Shown here: one piece after another, positions 41,393 to 50,254 of the stretch
Numbering within the stretch: the first letter of the stretch is position 1
Layout of the letters: each line of letters opens with the position of its first letter
NCBI GenBank assembly: GCA_044507695.1
Contig: JBIQJD010000010.1
Location: 62,001 to 126,000 of the forward strand
DNA: 64,000 nt
Direction of reading: 5' to 3'
Source of the DNA: JBIQJD01 sp044507695
Lineage (GTDB): Bacteria; Bacteroidota; Ignavibacteria; Ignavibacteriales; Ignavibacteriaceae
The notes under the pieces: generated by a model
What the model saw: only the letters and a program-made list of their open reading frames with translations
The model's database searches: none
What the model was told of the DNA's origin: nothing
Translations under genes and position numbers: made by a program

Positions 41393-41946
41393 ACATATTT
41401 TTTAAAAAAAGGGTTGCATGGTTTTTAACTGTCCTGATTAGCTGCTGCTGCACTACATTAAACGGACAAGAAGGCGTAGTCGAATACCGATTTAAAGCCG
41501 TATATCTTTTAAATTTTCTTCAATTTACATCATGGCCTGATTCAGCGTTCAGAGATAAAGATTATTCACCGATAAATGTTGGAATTATGGGCAATGATCC
41601 ATTCGGCAAAATACTGGATGAAACGATGCTGCCGGAAAAAATTGATAATCATCCGATTGTTATTAAAAGATTATCATCAACAAAAGAAATTGAAAAATGC
41701 CACATGCTGTTTGTCTCAAGATCTGAGCAAAAAAGATTATCCCAGATATTGCAGTCTGTGGGAGATAAGCCAATTCTCACAGTAAGCGATATTCCGGATT
41801 TTGCTGAGAGCGGCGGAATAATTCAGTTGTATGTTCAGGATAATAAATTAAAATTTTCAATTAATCTTAACTCATTAAACAGCTCGGGTGTGCAGATCAG
41901 CTCAAAGCTGCTGCGTCTTGCTACGCTTGTTGGCGGGAATTATTAA
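41389..41946 (+). CDS. YfiR-family (DUF4154) periplasmic protein
   Basis: 185 residues. The N-terminus is a signal sequence with LISC at 16-19, which fits a lipobox, or it is cut later near NGQ. The DUF4154 domain: YRFKAVYLLNFLQFTSWPDSAF, INVGIMGNDPFGKILDE, KCHMLFVSRSEQKRLSQIL, KPILTVSDIPDFAESGGIIQLYVQDNKLKFSINL, SGVQISSKLLRLATLV. In Pseudomonas YfiR is a periplasmic repressor of the diguanylate cyclase YfiN. Here the only mature Cys is C104, so the YfiR disulfides cannot form. The gene overlaps both neighbours (ATGA and TAATG), so it is coupled to the kinase. Confidence 0.87.
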   Translation: MNIFFKKRVAWFLTVLISCCCTTLNGQEGVVEYRFKAVYLLNFLQFTSWPDSAFRDKDYSPINVGIMGNDPFGKILDETMLPEKIDNHPIVIKRLSSTKEIEKCHMLFVSRSEQKRLSQILQSVGDKPILTVSDIPDFAESGGIIQLYVQDNKLKFSINLNSLNSSGVQISSKLLRLATLVGGNY

Positions 41947-44195
41947 TGGTTCCATTTTCAAAAAGCAGATCGATAAAAACGCGTCTGAAATGGGTTATAA
42001 TTTTAACAGTGCTTATTACATTAATTTTAGCATCTGCTGCTCTTTTTATTTATGAAAGGCAATCACTGCGGAAAATACAGGTTGATAATCTTGAAACAAA
42101 AGCACAAATAATTGCTGAGAACATAAATGTTTCAATTATATTCAGAGATTCTTCGGATGCAACAAGCGTTCTTAATTCACTAAAATCCCAGCCGGATATA
42201 ATTGCCGCAGCAATTTTTGATTCTGATGATGAACTGTTTGTCTATTATTCCAAAACTAAATTTCGTGTTGATATTCCAACAAAACCTTCTGAGCAGCACC
42301 TGATAGAGAGAAACGGCGCACTTTATTTATTTAAACCAATTCTGCTTGATGATAAAGCAAAAGATAAGCTTGGTACACTTTATCTGAAATCTGATTTAAG
42401 TATAGAACGGGAACAGATTTCTTCTTTGTTCGAAATTTTATTTCTCGTACTGATCGGTTCATCTGTTGTTGCATATATGATTGCAGTACTGCTTGAGAAA
42501 AAAATATCACAGCCAATTTTAGATCTTGCGGGTACAATAAGGCAGGTTTCAGATTCAAAAGATTATTCCATCCGTGCAACTAAAATTACTAATGATGAAA
42601 CCGGGTATCTTGCCGATTCGTTCAATCAATTTCTGGAGCAGATTCAGGAGCGGGATGCAAATCTCCGTCAATCAAATCAAAATCTGCTTGAAGAAATTGC
42701 CGAGAGAAAAAAGACGCAGGATATACTTAGTGCAAGTGAGAAAAGATTTAGAAATATATTCTTCAATCATCCGCTTCCGATGTGGGTTTATGATCAGGAG
42801 AATTATAAATTCCTGCAGGTGAATGAAGCTGCAGTTAAAAAGTATGGATACAGCTTTGATGAATTTTTAAATATGTCAATTCTTGATATTCGTCCGGCTG
42901 AAGTTGTAAACACTTTGAAGGAACATCTTAAACAAATCCGGAATCCACTTGAACGTTCAGGACCATGGACACATAAGCTGAAAGACGGAACATTAATAGA
43001 TGTTGAAATTTTTTCTCATTCCACTTTATATGAAAACCGGAATGCAGTTCTTGTTGTAGCAATTGATATTACAGAAAGACTGGAAGCAGAAAAAGCACTA
43101 ATACAAGCGGAGGAACGGTACAGAAATACTCTCGATAATTTAATGGAAGGCTGTCAGATTATCAGTCATGATTTCAGGTATCTCTATTTGAATAATGTTG
43201 CTGCGAAACAAACTCGTTTTTCAAAAGAACAACTGATTGGCAAAACAATGATGGAGATGCACCCGGGATTGGAGCAGACAGAAATATTCAGGCAGATTAA
43301 AAAATGTATGGCCGAAAAATGTACTCACCGGATGATTAGTGAATTTGTTCATCCTGATGGTTCAAAAGAATGGTATGATATTGATATTCATTCCGTGCCG
43401 GAAGGTGTCTTCATTATCTCTTCAGATATTACTAAAGAAAAAGAATTAAATGATGAACTTGAAAATTACAGAGTTCACCTTGAAGATCTTGTTAAAGAAA
43501 GAACATTGCAGCTTGAAGCTGTTAATAAAGAACTTGAATCATTCTCATATTCCGTTTCACATGATTTGAGAGCTCCGCTGCGCCATATTGATGGATTTGC
43601 TGAATTACTGAAAAAATCTGCTGCCGGAAATCTTGATTCACGCAGCTTTCATTTTCTTGAAATGATTTCTGATTCTGCAAAGCAAATGGGAATATTAATT
43701 GATGAACTGCTTGTATTCTCACGTATGGGCAGAAAAGAAATGAATAAAGTTAAAACAGACATGAACCTGGTTGTGAGCGATGTTATTACCGAATTAAATA
43801 GTGAAATTTCATCGAGGAATATAGAATGGGATATAAGTGATTTGCCCGAAGTTGAAGTTGATCCGTTAATGATTAAACTTGTATTTCAGAATTTAATTGG
43901 CAACGCGGTGAAATATTCCCGCTATAAAGATCCCGCTGAAATTAAAATAGGATTTCAAAATGGAGACAGGGAAATAATTTATTTTGTAAAAGATAATGGT
44001 GCCGGTTTTGATATGAAATACAGCGATAAACTATTCGGCGTATTTCAAAGGCTGCATTCATCAAATGAGTTTGAAGGAACAGGAATAGGTTTGGCAAATG
44101 TACAACGGATAGTTATGAGACACGGCGGAAAGGTTTGGGCTAAAGGGGAAGTTGATAAAGGTGCAGAATTTTATTTTTCCGTTCCCGCAAAATAA
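41946..44195 (+). CDS. Membrane sensor histidine kinase: CHASE8-like sensor, HAMP, two PAS, HisKA, HATPase
   Basis: 749 residues. TM1 ~15-36, periplasmic domain ~40-158 of CHASE8 type (QVDNLETKAQIIAENINVSIIFRD, GTLYLKSDLSIEREQISS), TM2 ~160-183, HAMP ~184-236, PAS 262-378, PAS 388-498, coiled coil, then a phytochrome-like HisKA with H539 (SYSVSHDLRAPLRHIDGF), N-box N653 (NLIGNAVKYSRY), G1 DNGAGF and G2 EGTGIGLANV. All catalytic residues are present. CHASE8 is the sensor to which YfiR-type repressors bind in YfiN; here the output is a kinase and not GGDEF. The TAATG overlap with the YfiR gene supports coupling. The CHASE8 call rests on sequence resemblance and context. Confidence 0.85.
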   Translation: MVPFSKSRSIKTRLKWVIILTVLITLILASAALFIYERQSLRKIQVDNLETKAQIIAENINVSIIFRDSSDATSVLNSLKSQPDIIAAAIFDSDDELFVYYSKTKFRVDIPTKPSEQHLIERNGALYLFKPILLDDKAKDKLGTLYLKSDLSIEREQISSLFEILFLVLIGSSVVAYMIAVLLEKKISQPILDLAGTIRQVSDSKDYSIRATKITNDETGYLADSFNQFLEQIQERDANLRQSNQNLLEEIAERKKTQDILSASEKRFRNIFFNHPLPMWVYDQENYKFLQVNEAAVKKYGYSFDEFLNMSILDIRPAEVVNTLKEHLKQIRNPLERSGPWTHKLKDGTLIDVEIFSHSTLYENRNAVLVVAIDITERLEAEKALIQAEERYRNTLDNLMEGCQIISHDFRYLYLNNVAAKQTRFSKEQLIGKTMMEMHPGLEQTEIFRQIKKCMAEKCTHRMISEFVHPDGSKEWYDIDIHSVPEGVFIISSDITKEKELNDELENYRVHLEDLVKERTLQLEAVNKELESFSYSVSHDLRAPLRHIDGFAELLKKSAAGNLDSRSFHFLEMISDSAKQMGILIDELLVFSRMGRKEMNKVKTDMNLVVSDVITELNSEISSRNIEWDISDLPEVEVDPLMIKLVFQNLIGNAVKYSRYKDPAEIKIGFQNGDREIIYFVKDNGAGFDMKYSDKLFGVFQRLHSSNEFEGTGIGLANVQRIVMRHGGKVWAKGEVDKGAEFYFSVPAK

Positions 44196-44251
44196 AAATT
44201 TGAATAAAAATTTTATATTACTGATTGTTACGTTTAATTATTGGAGGCATA

Positions 44252-44692
44252 ATGGGAAATTTTAAAACAATCCTTCTCGCAGAAGACAATCCGAAAGATG
44301 CTGAACTTACGAAACTTGCACTTGAGGATTCTAATTTTCTGAATGAAATTGTTCATGTGAAGGATGGGGAAGAAGCTTTGGATTATTTCTACTACAGAGG
44401 AAAATTTGAAAATCGTCCTCCCGGCAATCCGGTAGTTGCTTTTATTGATTTGAAAATGCCGAAGATTGACGGGCTTCAGGTATTAAAGCAGGTAAAGCAG
44501 GATGAAAAACTTAAAACAATTCCAGTCGTTATCCTTACATCTTCACGTGAGGAAAGAGATTTAATAGACAGTTATAAACTTGGTGTAAATGCTTATGTTG
44601 TTAAACCTGTTGATTTTGAAAAATTTATTCATGCAATCAGGCAAACAGGAGTTTTCTGGGCTGTTATAAACGAGGTGGCGCCACAATCTTAA
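44252..44692 (+). CDS. Rcp1-like single-domain response regulator
   Basis: 146 residues from ATG 44252, with GGAGG 6 bp upstream. Receiver domain: acidic pair in LLAEDNPKDAEL, phosphoacceptor D66 in VAFIDLKMPKIDGLQVL, T96 in VVILTSSRE, K118 in AYVVKPVDF. The insertion YFYYRGKFENRPPGNP is typical of Rcp1-type regulators paired with phytochrome-like kinases, which is the kinase type just upstream. No output domain, so it should shuttle phosphate, perhaps to or from the hybrid kinase downstream. Confidence 0.92.
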   Translation: MGNFKTILLAEDNPKDAELTKLALEDSNFLNEIVHVKDGEEALDYFYYRGKFENRPPGNPVVAFIDLKMPKIDGLQVLKQVKQDEKLKTIPVVILTSSREERDLIDSYKLGVNAYVVKPVDFEKFIHAIRQTGVFWAVINEVAPQS

Positions 44693-44704
44693 CAAAGGGA
44701 GTTT

Positions 44705-46231
44705 ATGGATAAAAAGTTTCAGATAATTCATATAGAAGACAATGAAAATGATGCACTGCTTATTCAGGAATTTATTCGTACAGAACTTATTAGTGCTGAG
44801 TTTAATGTTGTTGAATCAGAAGCTCAACTGAATGAAGCATTGCAGTCAGAAAAAATTGATTTAATCATTTGTGATTATGCCATTCCCGGTTTTGGCGGGG
44901 ATAGAGCACTTGAAATGGTGCGCAGACAGAATACAGAAGTACCTTTCATCTTTGTTTCAGGTACAATTGGTGAAGAACGTGCAATTGAACTTTTAAGAAG
45001 CGGTGCAACAGATTATATCCTTAAAAATAATCTTCAACGTCTCGTTCCTTCAATCAAGCGTGCCTTGAATGAAGTTGAAGTTCACCGCATGAAAAAACTG
45101 GCAGAGCAGGAATTAATTGAAAGCCGCCATTTTGTTCAGCGTATAATTGATACTTCACCAAATATAATTCATATATATGATATTGAAGAGAAGAGGAATG
45201 TTTTTGTAAACAGAAAGATTGAAGACATACTTGGATACACACCTGATGAAATTGAAGGAATGAAAGATCAGATTGTGGATATTCTCGTTCATCCCGATGA
45301 TAAAGAAATAGTATTAAGAAATAACAGGTTCTTCCAAAAACATCCTGAAGGAGTTATTCAAAAAGAATTCAGGATGAAACATAAAAATGGTGAATACAGA
45401 TGGGTGAACAGTGCAGAAACTATTTTTACATACAATGCTGATGGACAGATAAAACAAATTATCGGAACTGCACAGGATATAACAGAAAGAAAAATAAATG
45501 AACAGGAATTAATTAAAGCGAAAGAAAAAGCTGAAGCCTCTGATAAAATGAAATCTGAATTCCTTGCTCAAATGTCTCATGAAATACGAACACCGCTTGG
45601 TGCAATTTTAAGTTACATTGATATTTTAAAAATGGATTATGAAAAAATGGATGCAGATACCGAGCAGATATTTAATGGAATTGACAGCTCAGGCAAACGA
45701 TTAATCAGAACTATTGATCTTATACTCAACATGTCTGCAGTTCAGACAAATACTTATGTAACAGAATTTTCAGAACTGCATGTCATAAAAATTCTAAAAA
45801 AACTTATTAATGAATTTCAATCTTTAGCTGCATCAAATAAGCTGCAGTTATTCCTTGTTACAGAAATTGATGAGAATCCACTGGTTTATGCTGATGAATA
45901 TACTTTCAGCCAGATATTTCAGAACTTAATTGATAATGCAATCAAGTATACGGAAAAAGGAAAAGTAGAAGTACGGATTTATAAAAATGATGAAGAGAAT
46001 ATCTGCATTGATATAAAAGATACAGGCATTGGAATATCTGAAGATTTTCTTCAGAATTTATTCCAGCCGTTTTCACAGGAATCAAGAGGTTACTCCCGTA
46101 AGTTTGAAGGAAATGGATTGGGACTTGCACTTGTTAAAAAATATGTTGAATTAAACGGAGCAGATATAAAAGTTAAAAGTAAAAAAGGCGCAGGAACCAC
46201 ATTTACCGTGCTGTTCAAACGCCGGAAATAA
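44705..46231 (+). CDS. REC-PAS-histidine kinase hybrid
   Basis: 508-residue soluble protein. N-terminal receiver (~5-120) with D57 in LIICDYAIPGFGGDRAL and K108 in DYILKNN; PAS/PAC ~145-265 (EEKRNVFVNRKIEDILGYTPDEIEG, GTAQDITERK); HisKA with H292 (FLAQMSHEIRTPLGAILSYIDIL); HATPase with N411 (NLIDNAIKYTEKG), DTGIGIS 439-445 and GNGLGLALVKK. All catalytic residues are intact. It begins 12 bp after the response regulator, so it is in the same operon. The receiver probably accepts phosphate from the upstream kinase or the Rcp1-like regulator; the target is unknown. Confidence 0.92.
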   Translation: MDKKFQIIHIEDNENDALLIQEFIRTELISAEFNVVESEAQLNEALQSEKIDLIICDYAIPGFGGDRALEMVRRQNTEVPFIFVSGTIGEERAIELLRSGATDYILKNNLQRLVPSIKRALNEVEVHRMKKLAEQELIESRHFVQRIIDTSPNIIHIYDIEEKRNVFVNRKIEDILGYTPDEIEGMKDQIVDILVHPDDKEIVLRNNRFFQKHPEGVIQKEFRMKHKNGEYRWVNSAETIFTYNADGQIKQIIGTAQDITERKINEQELIKAKEKAEASDKMKSEFLAQMSHEIRTPLGAILSYIDILKMDYEKMDADTEQIFNGIDSSGKRLIRTIDLILNMSAVQTNTYVTEFSELHVIKILKKLINEFQSLAASNKLQLFLVTEIDENPLVYADEYTFSQIFQNLIDNAIKYTEKGKVEVRIYKNDEENICIDIKDTGIGISEDFLQNLFQPFSQESRGYSRKFEGNGLGLALVKKYVELNGADIKVKSKKGAGTTFTVLFKRRK

Positions 46232-46232
46232 T

Positions 46233-48419
46233 TTACTCTTTCATGCTTAATGAAATTCTGCCGCGTTCAATATCAATTTCAATTATTGTTACATTAATAA
46301 TATCGCCAACATTAATTACATCAAGGGGATTTTTGATATAACGATCAGCAATCTGTGAGACATGAAGCAAACCATCCTGCTTTACACCAATATCAATGAA
46401 AGCTCCAAAGTCTACAACATTTCTAACGGTGCCTTTCAGCTTCATTCCTTTCTGTAAATCTTCCATCTTTAGAACATCACTCCGCAGTATTGGTTTCGGC
46501 ATTTCATCACGCGGATCTCTTCCGGGTTTTTTAAGATTTTCAATTATATCAATTAATGTTGGTTCACCAATTCCAATTTCCTCTGCAAGTTTTTTTGTAC
46601 CGCTTTTGCTTGCAATCAGTGAAATCATTGCACCGGAATCTTTAATATTTGCAACCGGAATATTAAACTTTTCAAGCAGCTTTTTTGTTGGCTCATAAGA
46701 TTCAGGATGAATGAAAGTATTATCAAGAGGATTATTACCGGTAGAAATTTTCAGAAATCCTGCTGCCTGTTCAAAAGCTTTATCTCCAATGCCGGAAACT
46801 TCCTTCAGCTCCTCCCTGTTTTTAAATTTGCCGGTGCGTTCACGGTGTTTAACAATATTCACCGCAACCCGTTTGTTCAATCCTGAAACGTATGAAAGAA
46901 GCGAAGCTGAAGCTGTGTTTACATCAACGCCAACATAGTTAACGCAGCTTTCAACAACAATATCAAGTTTAGCTGAGAGGAGTTTCTGATCAACATCATG
47001 CTGATACAATCCAACACCAATTGATTTTGAATCAATCTTAACAAGCTCAGCAAGCGGATCAAGCAGTCTGCGTGCAATTGAAATATTACCGCGCTGGCTT
47101 GCTTCAAGATCAGGGAATTCTTTTTTGGCAACAGCAGAAGCTGAATAAACAGATGCCCCAGCTTCATTAACAATTATGTAGTGGCAGTTCAATTTATTTT
47201 TTGTAATTACATCTGCAATGAATAATTCTGTTTCCCGGCTTGCAGTTCCATTGCCGATTGCAATTACATCTACGTTATATTTTTTTACTAACGCAAGAAC
47301 AATTTTTTCAGCTTCAACTTTTTTATTCTGCGGCGGATGCGGATAAATTGTTGAGCCTTCCAGGTATTTACCTGTCTCGTCAATAACTGCAACTTTAGAA
47401 CCTGAATAAAAACCGGGATCAATTCCCATTATTATTTTATCTGCCAGCGGCGGCTGAAGCAAAAGCTGCTTCAGGTTAGCTGCAAAAATTTCAATTGCGT
47501 GAAGTTCAGCTGTTTCTGTTAAATGATTTCTGACTTCTCTTTCTATTGATGGATAAACCAGCCAGCTGAATGAATCTTCTGTGGTTTCATTAAGAATTTC
47601 ATTAAAAAATGATTCACTATAATCAAAGAATTTTTTCTTTATAAGATTTATTACAGCAGGATGATCAAAACTTAAAGTTATCTTCAAACCTTTTTCTTTT
47701 TCACCGCGGTTTAATGCAAGAACCTGGTATGGTTTTATTTTTTTAATATCAATACTGAATTCATAATAAATCTTATAAATTTCTTTTTTATCCTTTTCTT
47801 TCTGCTTCTCACTTACATCATCCTGATTTTTCTCCTTCGTTTTTTCTGATTGAACTACAGATGATTCCATTAAATATTCCCGCACTGCTTTTCGCACTTC
47901 AGCATGTTCACTAATCATTTCCGCAATAATATCTTTAGCACCCTGCAATACATCATCAGTTGTGAGTACACCGGATTCTTCATTCAAAAATTCTTTTAAT
48001 TTATCTTCAAAGTTTCCGTTATAATCTGGATTTTCAAGAATAAAAAGTGCAAGTGGTTCAAGCCCTTTTGATTTTGCAATAGTGCCGCGGGTTTTTCTTT
48101 TTGGTTTGTAAGGAAGATAAAGATCTTCCAGCTCCTGAAGTTTTTCACACTCAATTATTTTAGCTTTTAATTCATCGGTTAGTTTTCCCTGTTCCTCAAT
48201 GCTTTTAAGGACTGTTTCTTTTCGTTCTTCAAGAAGAGTAAGATAATTTAACCTGTCTTCAATAGCCCGCAAAGCTGCTTCATCTAAACCTCCTGTTGCT
48301 TCCTTTCTGTATCTTGCAATAAAAGGAATTGTAGCATCTTCTTTTAATAATTTAATTACAGCATCAACCTGCTGCCGGGTGATATTCAGTTCTTTTGCAA
48401 TAATTGAAGGAATGTTCAT
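46233..48419 (-). CDS. tex: Tex-family S1 RNA-binding transcription accessory protein
   Basis: 728-residue cytoplasmic protein. N-terminal Tex helical domain (INRQQVDAVIKLLKEDATIPFIARYRKEATGGLDE-like start), YqgF/RNase-H-like domain (IIMGIDPGFYSGSKVAVIDETGKY), HhH motifs (LLSYVSGLNKRVAVNIVKHR, LKEVSGIGDKAFEQAAGFL) and a C-terminal S1 domain (LKGTVRNVVDFGAFIDIGVKQDGLLHVSQIADRY). Linked in other bacteria to transcription and toxin expression. A lysine-rich insertion (KTKEKNQDDVSEKQKEKDKKE) sits in the helical region. Converges with the hybrid kinase gene with 1 bp between. Confidence 0.94.
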   Translation of the reverse strand: MNIPSIIAKELNITRQQVDAVIKLLKEDATIPFIARYRKEATGGLDEAALRAIEDRLNYLTLLEERKETVLKSIEEQGKLTDELKAKIIECEKLQELEDLYLPYKPKRKTRGTIAKSKGLEPLALFILENPDYNGNFEDKLKEFLNEESGVLTTDDVLQGAKDIIAEMISEHAEVRKAVREYLMESSVVQSEKTKEKNQDDVSEKQKEKDKKEIYKIYYEFSIDIKKIKPYQVLALNRGEKEKGLKITLSFDHPAVINLIKKKFFDYSESFFNEILNETTEDSFSWLVYPSIEREVRNHLTETAELHAIEIFAANLKQLLLQPPLADKIIMGIDPGFYSGSKVAVIDETGKYLEGSTIYPHPPQNKKVEAEKIVLALVKKYNVDVIAIGNGTASRETELFIADVITKNKLNCHYIIVNEAGASVYSASAVAKKEFPDLEASQRGNISIARRLLDPLAELVKIDSKSIGVGLYQHDVDQKLLSAKLDIVVESCVNYVGVDVNTASASLLSYVSGLNKRVAVNIVKHRERTGKFKNREELKEVSGIGDKAFEQAAGFLKISTGNNPLDNTFIHPESYEPTKKLLEKFNIPVANIKDSGAMISLIASKSGTKKLAEEIGIGEPTLIDIIENLKKPGRDPRDEMPKPILRSDVLKMEDLQKGMKLKGTVRNVVDFGAFIDIGVKQDGLLHVSQIADRYIKNPLDVINVGDIINVTIIEIDIERGRISLSMKE

Positions 48420-48573
48420 ATTTACCTTAAATAGAATCTTAATTAATTGAAGAATGATTACTCATATAATTTTATCATTCAAACCTTTATTTTTGAAGAA
48501 GCCAAATGTAAAATGAAAGATCTTATCTTTTCAAGCTTATAAAAATTATTTTATAATAAACCCGGGAAATATT

Positions 48574-48927
48574 ATGGAGAAAATTACAGTTTATGAAAAA
48601 CCAACCTGCACTACCTGCAGAAAAGTATCAAAGCTGCTTTCAGAGCACGGAGTAGATTTTGAAAAAGTAAATTATTACATCAGGCCATTTTCTAAAAAGC
48701 AAATAAAAACACTTTTAAAAAAAATGAATATGAATGCTGAAGAACTTCTCAGAAAAAATGAAGTTGCTTATAAAGAACTTGATATGGCAAACAAAAAATT
48801 TACAGAAGAAGAAATAATCGATTTGATGATTGAAAATCCTGATTTAATTCAGAGGCCGATAATTGAGATTGGTGATAAGGCAGTACTTGCACGCCCCGCT
48901 GAAAAAATACATGAATTGTTTGAATAA
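48574..48927 (+). CDS. ArsC/Spx-family thioredoxin-like protein
   Basis: 117 residues. Thioredoxin-fold ArsC family with C12-x2-C15 (KPTCTTCRKVSKLL), PFSKKQIKTLLKKM, ELDMANKKFTEEEIIDLMIENPDLIQRPIIEIGDKAVLARP. True arsenate reductases have one Cys here (NPxC), whereas Spx has CxxC; this protein has CxxC but otherwise follows the YffB/ArsC layout. So it could be an arsenate reductase-like oxidoreductase or a redox regulator. Not linked to ars genes. Divergent from tex, ended by a strong terminator. Confidence 0.85.
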   Translation: MEKITVYEKPTCTTCRKVSKLLSEHGVDFEKVNYYIRPFSKKQIKTLLKKMNMNAEELLRKNEVAYKELDMANKKFTEEEIIDLMIENPDLIQRPIIEIGDKAVLARPAEKIHELFE

Positions 48928-48928
48928 G

Positions 48929-48957
48929 AAAGCGGAACGATTTTCCCGTTCCGCTTT
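48929..48957. terminator. Bidirectional terminator
   Basis: AAAGCGGAACG-ATTTTCC-CGTTCCGCTTT: an 11-bp perfect stem. It lies between the ArsC/Spx-like gene (+) and the dihaem cytochrome gene (-), only 2 bp after the first stop. Confidence 0.8.
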
Positions 48958-48964
48958 GTAAAAA

Positions 48965-49969
48965 TTAATTTACTGCCATTGTTTTTTTGGGCGGCGTGAA
49001 TTTTTCAACCTTATTATAAACCGGCTTAAGAGTTTTTAAATAATCGTAAATCGCTCCCAGGTCTTCCTCAGTCATTCCTCCATACATTACCCACGGCATA
49101 ATAGAATTAAACTCACCGGCTTTAACAGAAATAAAAGTAGAATTGCTGTCTGGAATATTTTGTTTAAACCTGTTTACAAATTCCTCCTTTGTCCAATTTC
49201 CAATTCCTGTTTCGGGATGAGGAGTAATATTAGCTGTTCTTACAATTCCCATAGGACCTAAATTAAACTCCTGTCCGCCGGCAAACTCCATACCTTCAAT
49301 AGGCTGGCCATCCACTGCCTGAGTGTGGCATTCTGCGCATGAAGCAATTGTTACAAGATATTTTCCATACGCAGCAGTATTTGATCTGTCAATTTCTTCT
49401 GCTGGCGTATAAGTTTTTAAAGGTATTGTTCTTACAATCAGATTAAGAGGAAAATTTAATTCAGTTTCCGGTACCTCATTTTGGATTGGCTTTAAAGATC
49501 TGATGTAAGAAACAATTGAATAAATATCTTCCTGTGTAAGATGATTAAAATTTAGATAAGGCATCATCGGAAATAACGGATCACCATTTTTTCTTACTCC
49601 GCATGTTATTGCTCGAATGAGTTCACCATCAGACCAAGTACTTAATGCTGCCGGAGTAATATTCCTTACATAAATGTTTCCGGGAAATCCCATCTGCTCG
49701 CTGAATACATCTCCGCCTTTACCTTCTGTGCCCGGTTTTATAGGTCCCGCAAATTTTGTCCAGTCTCTTTCCGAATGGCAGTCAATACAAACCGCAACAT
49801 GATTAGCCAGGTACTCACCGCGGGCAATCCGCTCCGCCGTATATTCAATCTTAACATCCTTAGGCGCTTCAACATCAGGGTAGGCTGTGTTAAAATAAAT
49901 AAGTCCGCCGATCACAACAATCACTACAAGTCCTGCCAAAATCCCCACAACTTTTAAAAAAGTTTTCAT
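48965..49969 (-). CDS. Membrane-anchored dihaem cytochrome c
   Basis: 334 residues. N-terminal membrane helix (VVGILAGLVVIVVIGGLIYF), then two cytochrome c domains with C61-x2-C64-H65 (CIDCHSE) and C211-x2-C214-H215 (CAECHTQ). Likely axial Met residues lie in MMPYLNF and SIMPWVMYGG. The pattern (YLANHVAVCIDCHSERDWTKFAG; ITPHPETGIGNWTKEEFV) resembles the cytochrome subunit of alcohol or gluconate dehydrogenases. No dehydrogenase gene adjoins, so the electron donor is unknown. The 285-bp region upstream to the tag gene has nothing I can name. Confidence 0.9.
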   Translation of the reverse strand: MKTFLKVVGILAGLVVIVVIGGLIYFNTAYPDVEAPKDVKIEYTAERIARGEYLANHVAVCIDCHSERDWTKFAGPIKPGTEGKGGDVFSEQMGFPGNIYVRNITPAALSTWSDGELIRAITCGVRKNGDPLFPMMPYLNFNHLTQEDIYSIVSYIRSLKPIQNEVPETELNFPLNLIVRTIPLKTYTPAEEIDRSNTAAYGKYLVTIASCAECHTQAVDGQPIEGMEFAGGQEFNLGPMGIVRTANITPHPETGIGNWTKEEFVNRFKQNIPDSNSTFISVKAGEFNSIMPWVMYGGMTEEDLGAIYDYLKTLKPVYNKVEKFTPPKKTMAVN

Positions 49970-50254
49970 ATAGTTCCCTTAGTTATTATTTGAATGATGT
50001 TAATTATGGCCGACGGAATATTATACAAGAATCTTATGAAACTGTTTTTAAAAGATTCTCTGCTCGTAGAAAAATAATAGGAATTTGTATTCAGCGTTCA
50101 CAATTTCTGAAACAGAAAGTTCATTAGCAACAAAATAATTTTATACACGGAACCGGTGTGATGAAATAAGATTTTTTATAAGAATTCATTTTAATAGTTG
50201 AGAATTTTTGTTAATGTTCAATTCATTAATTCTTTTCTTAAATAAAATCTGATT

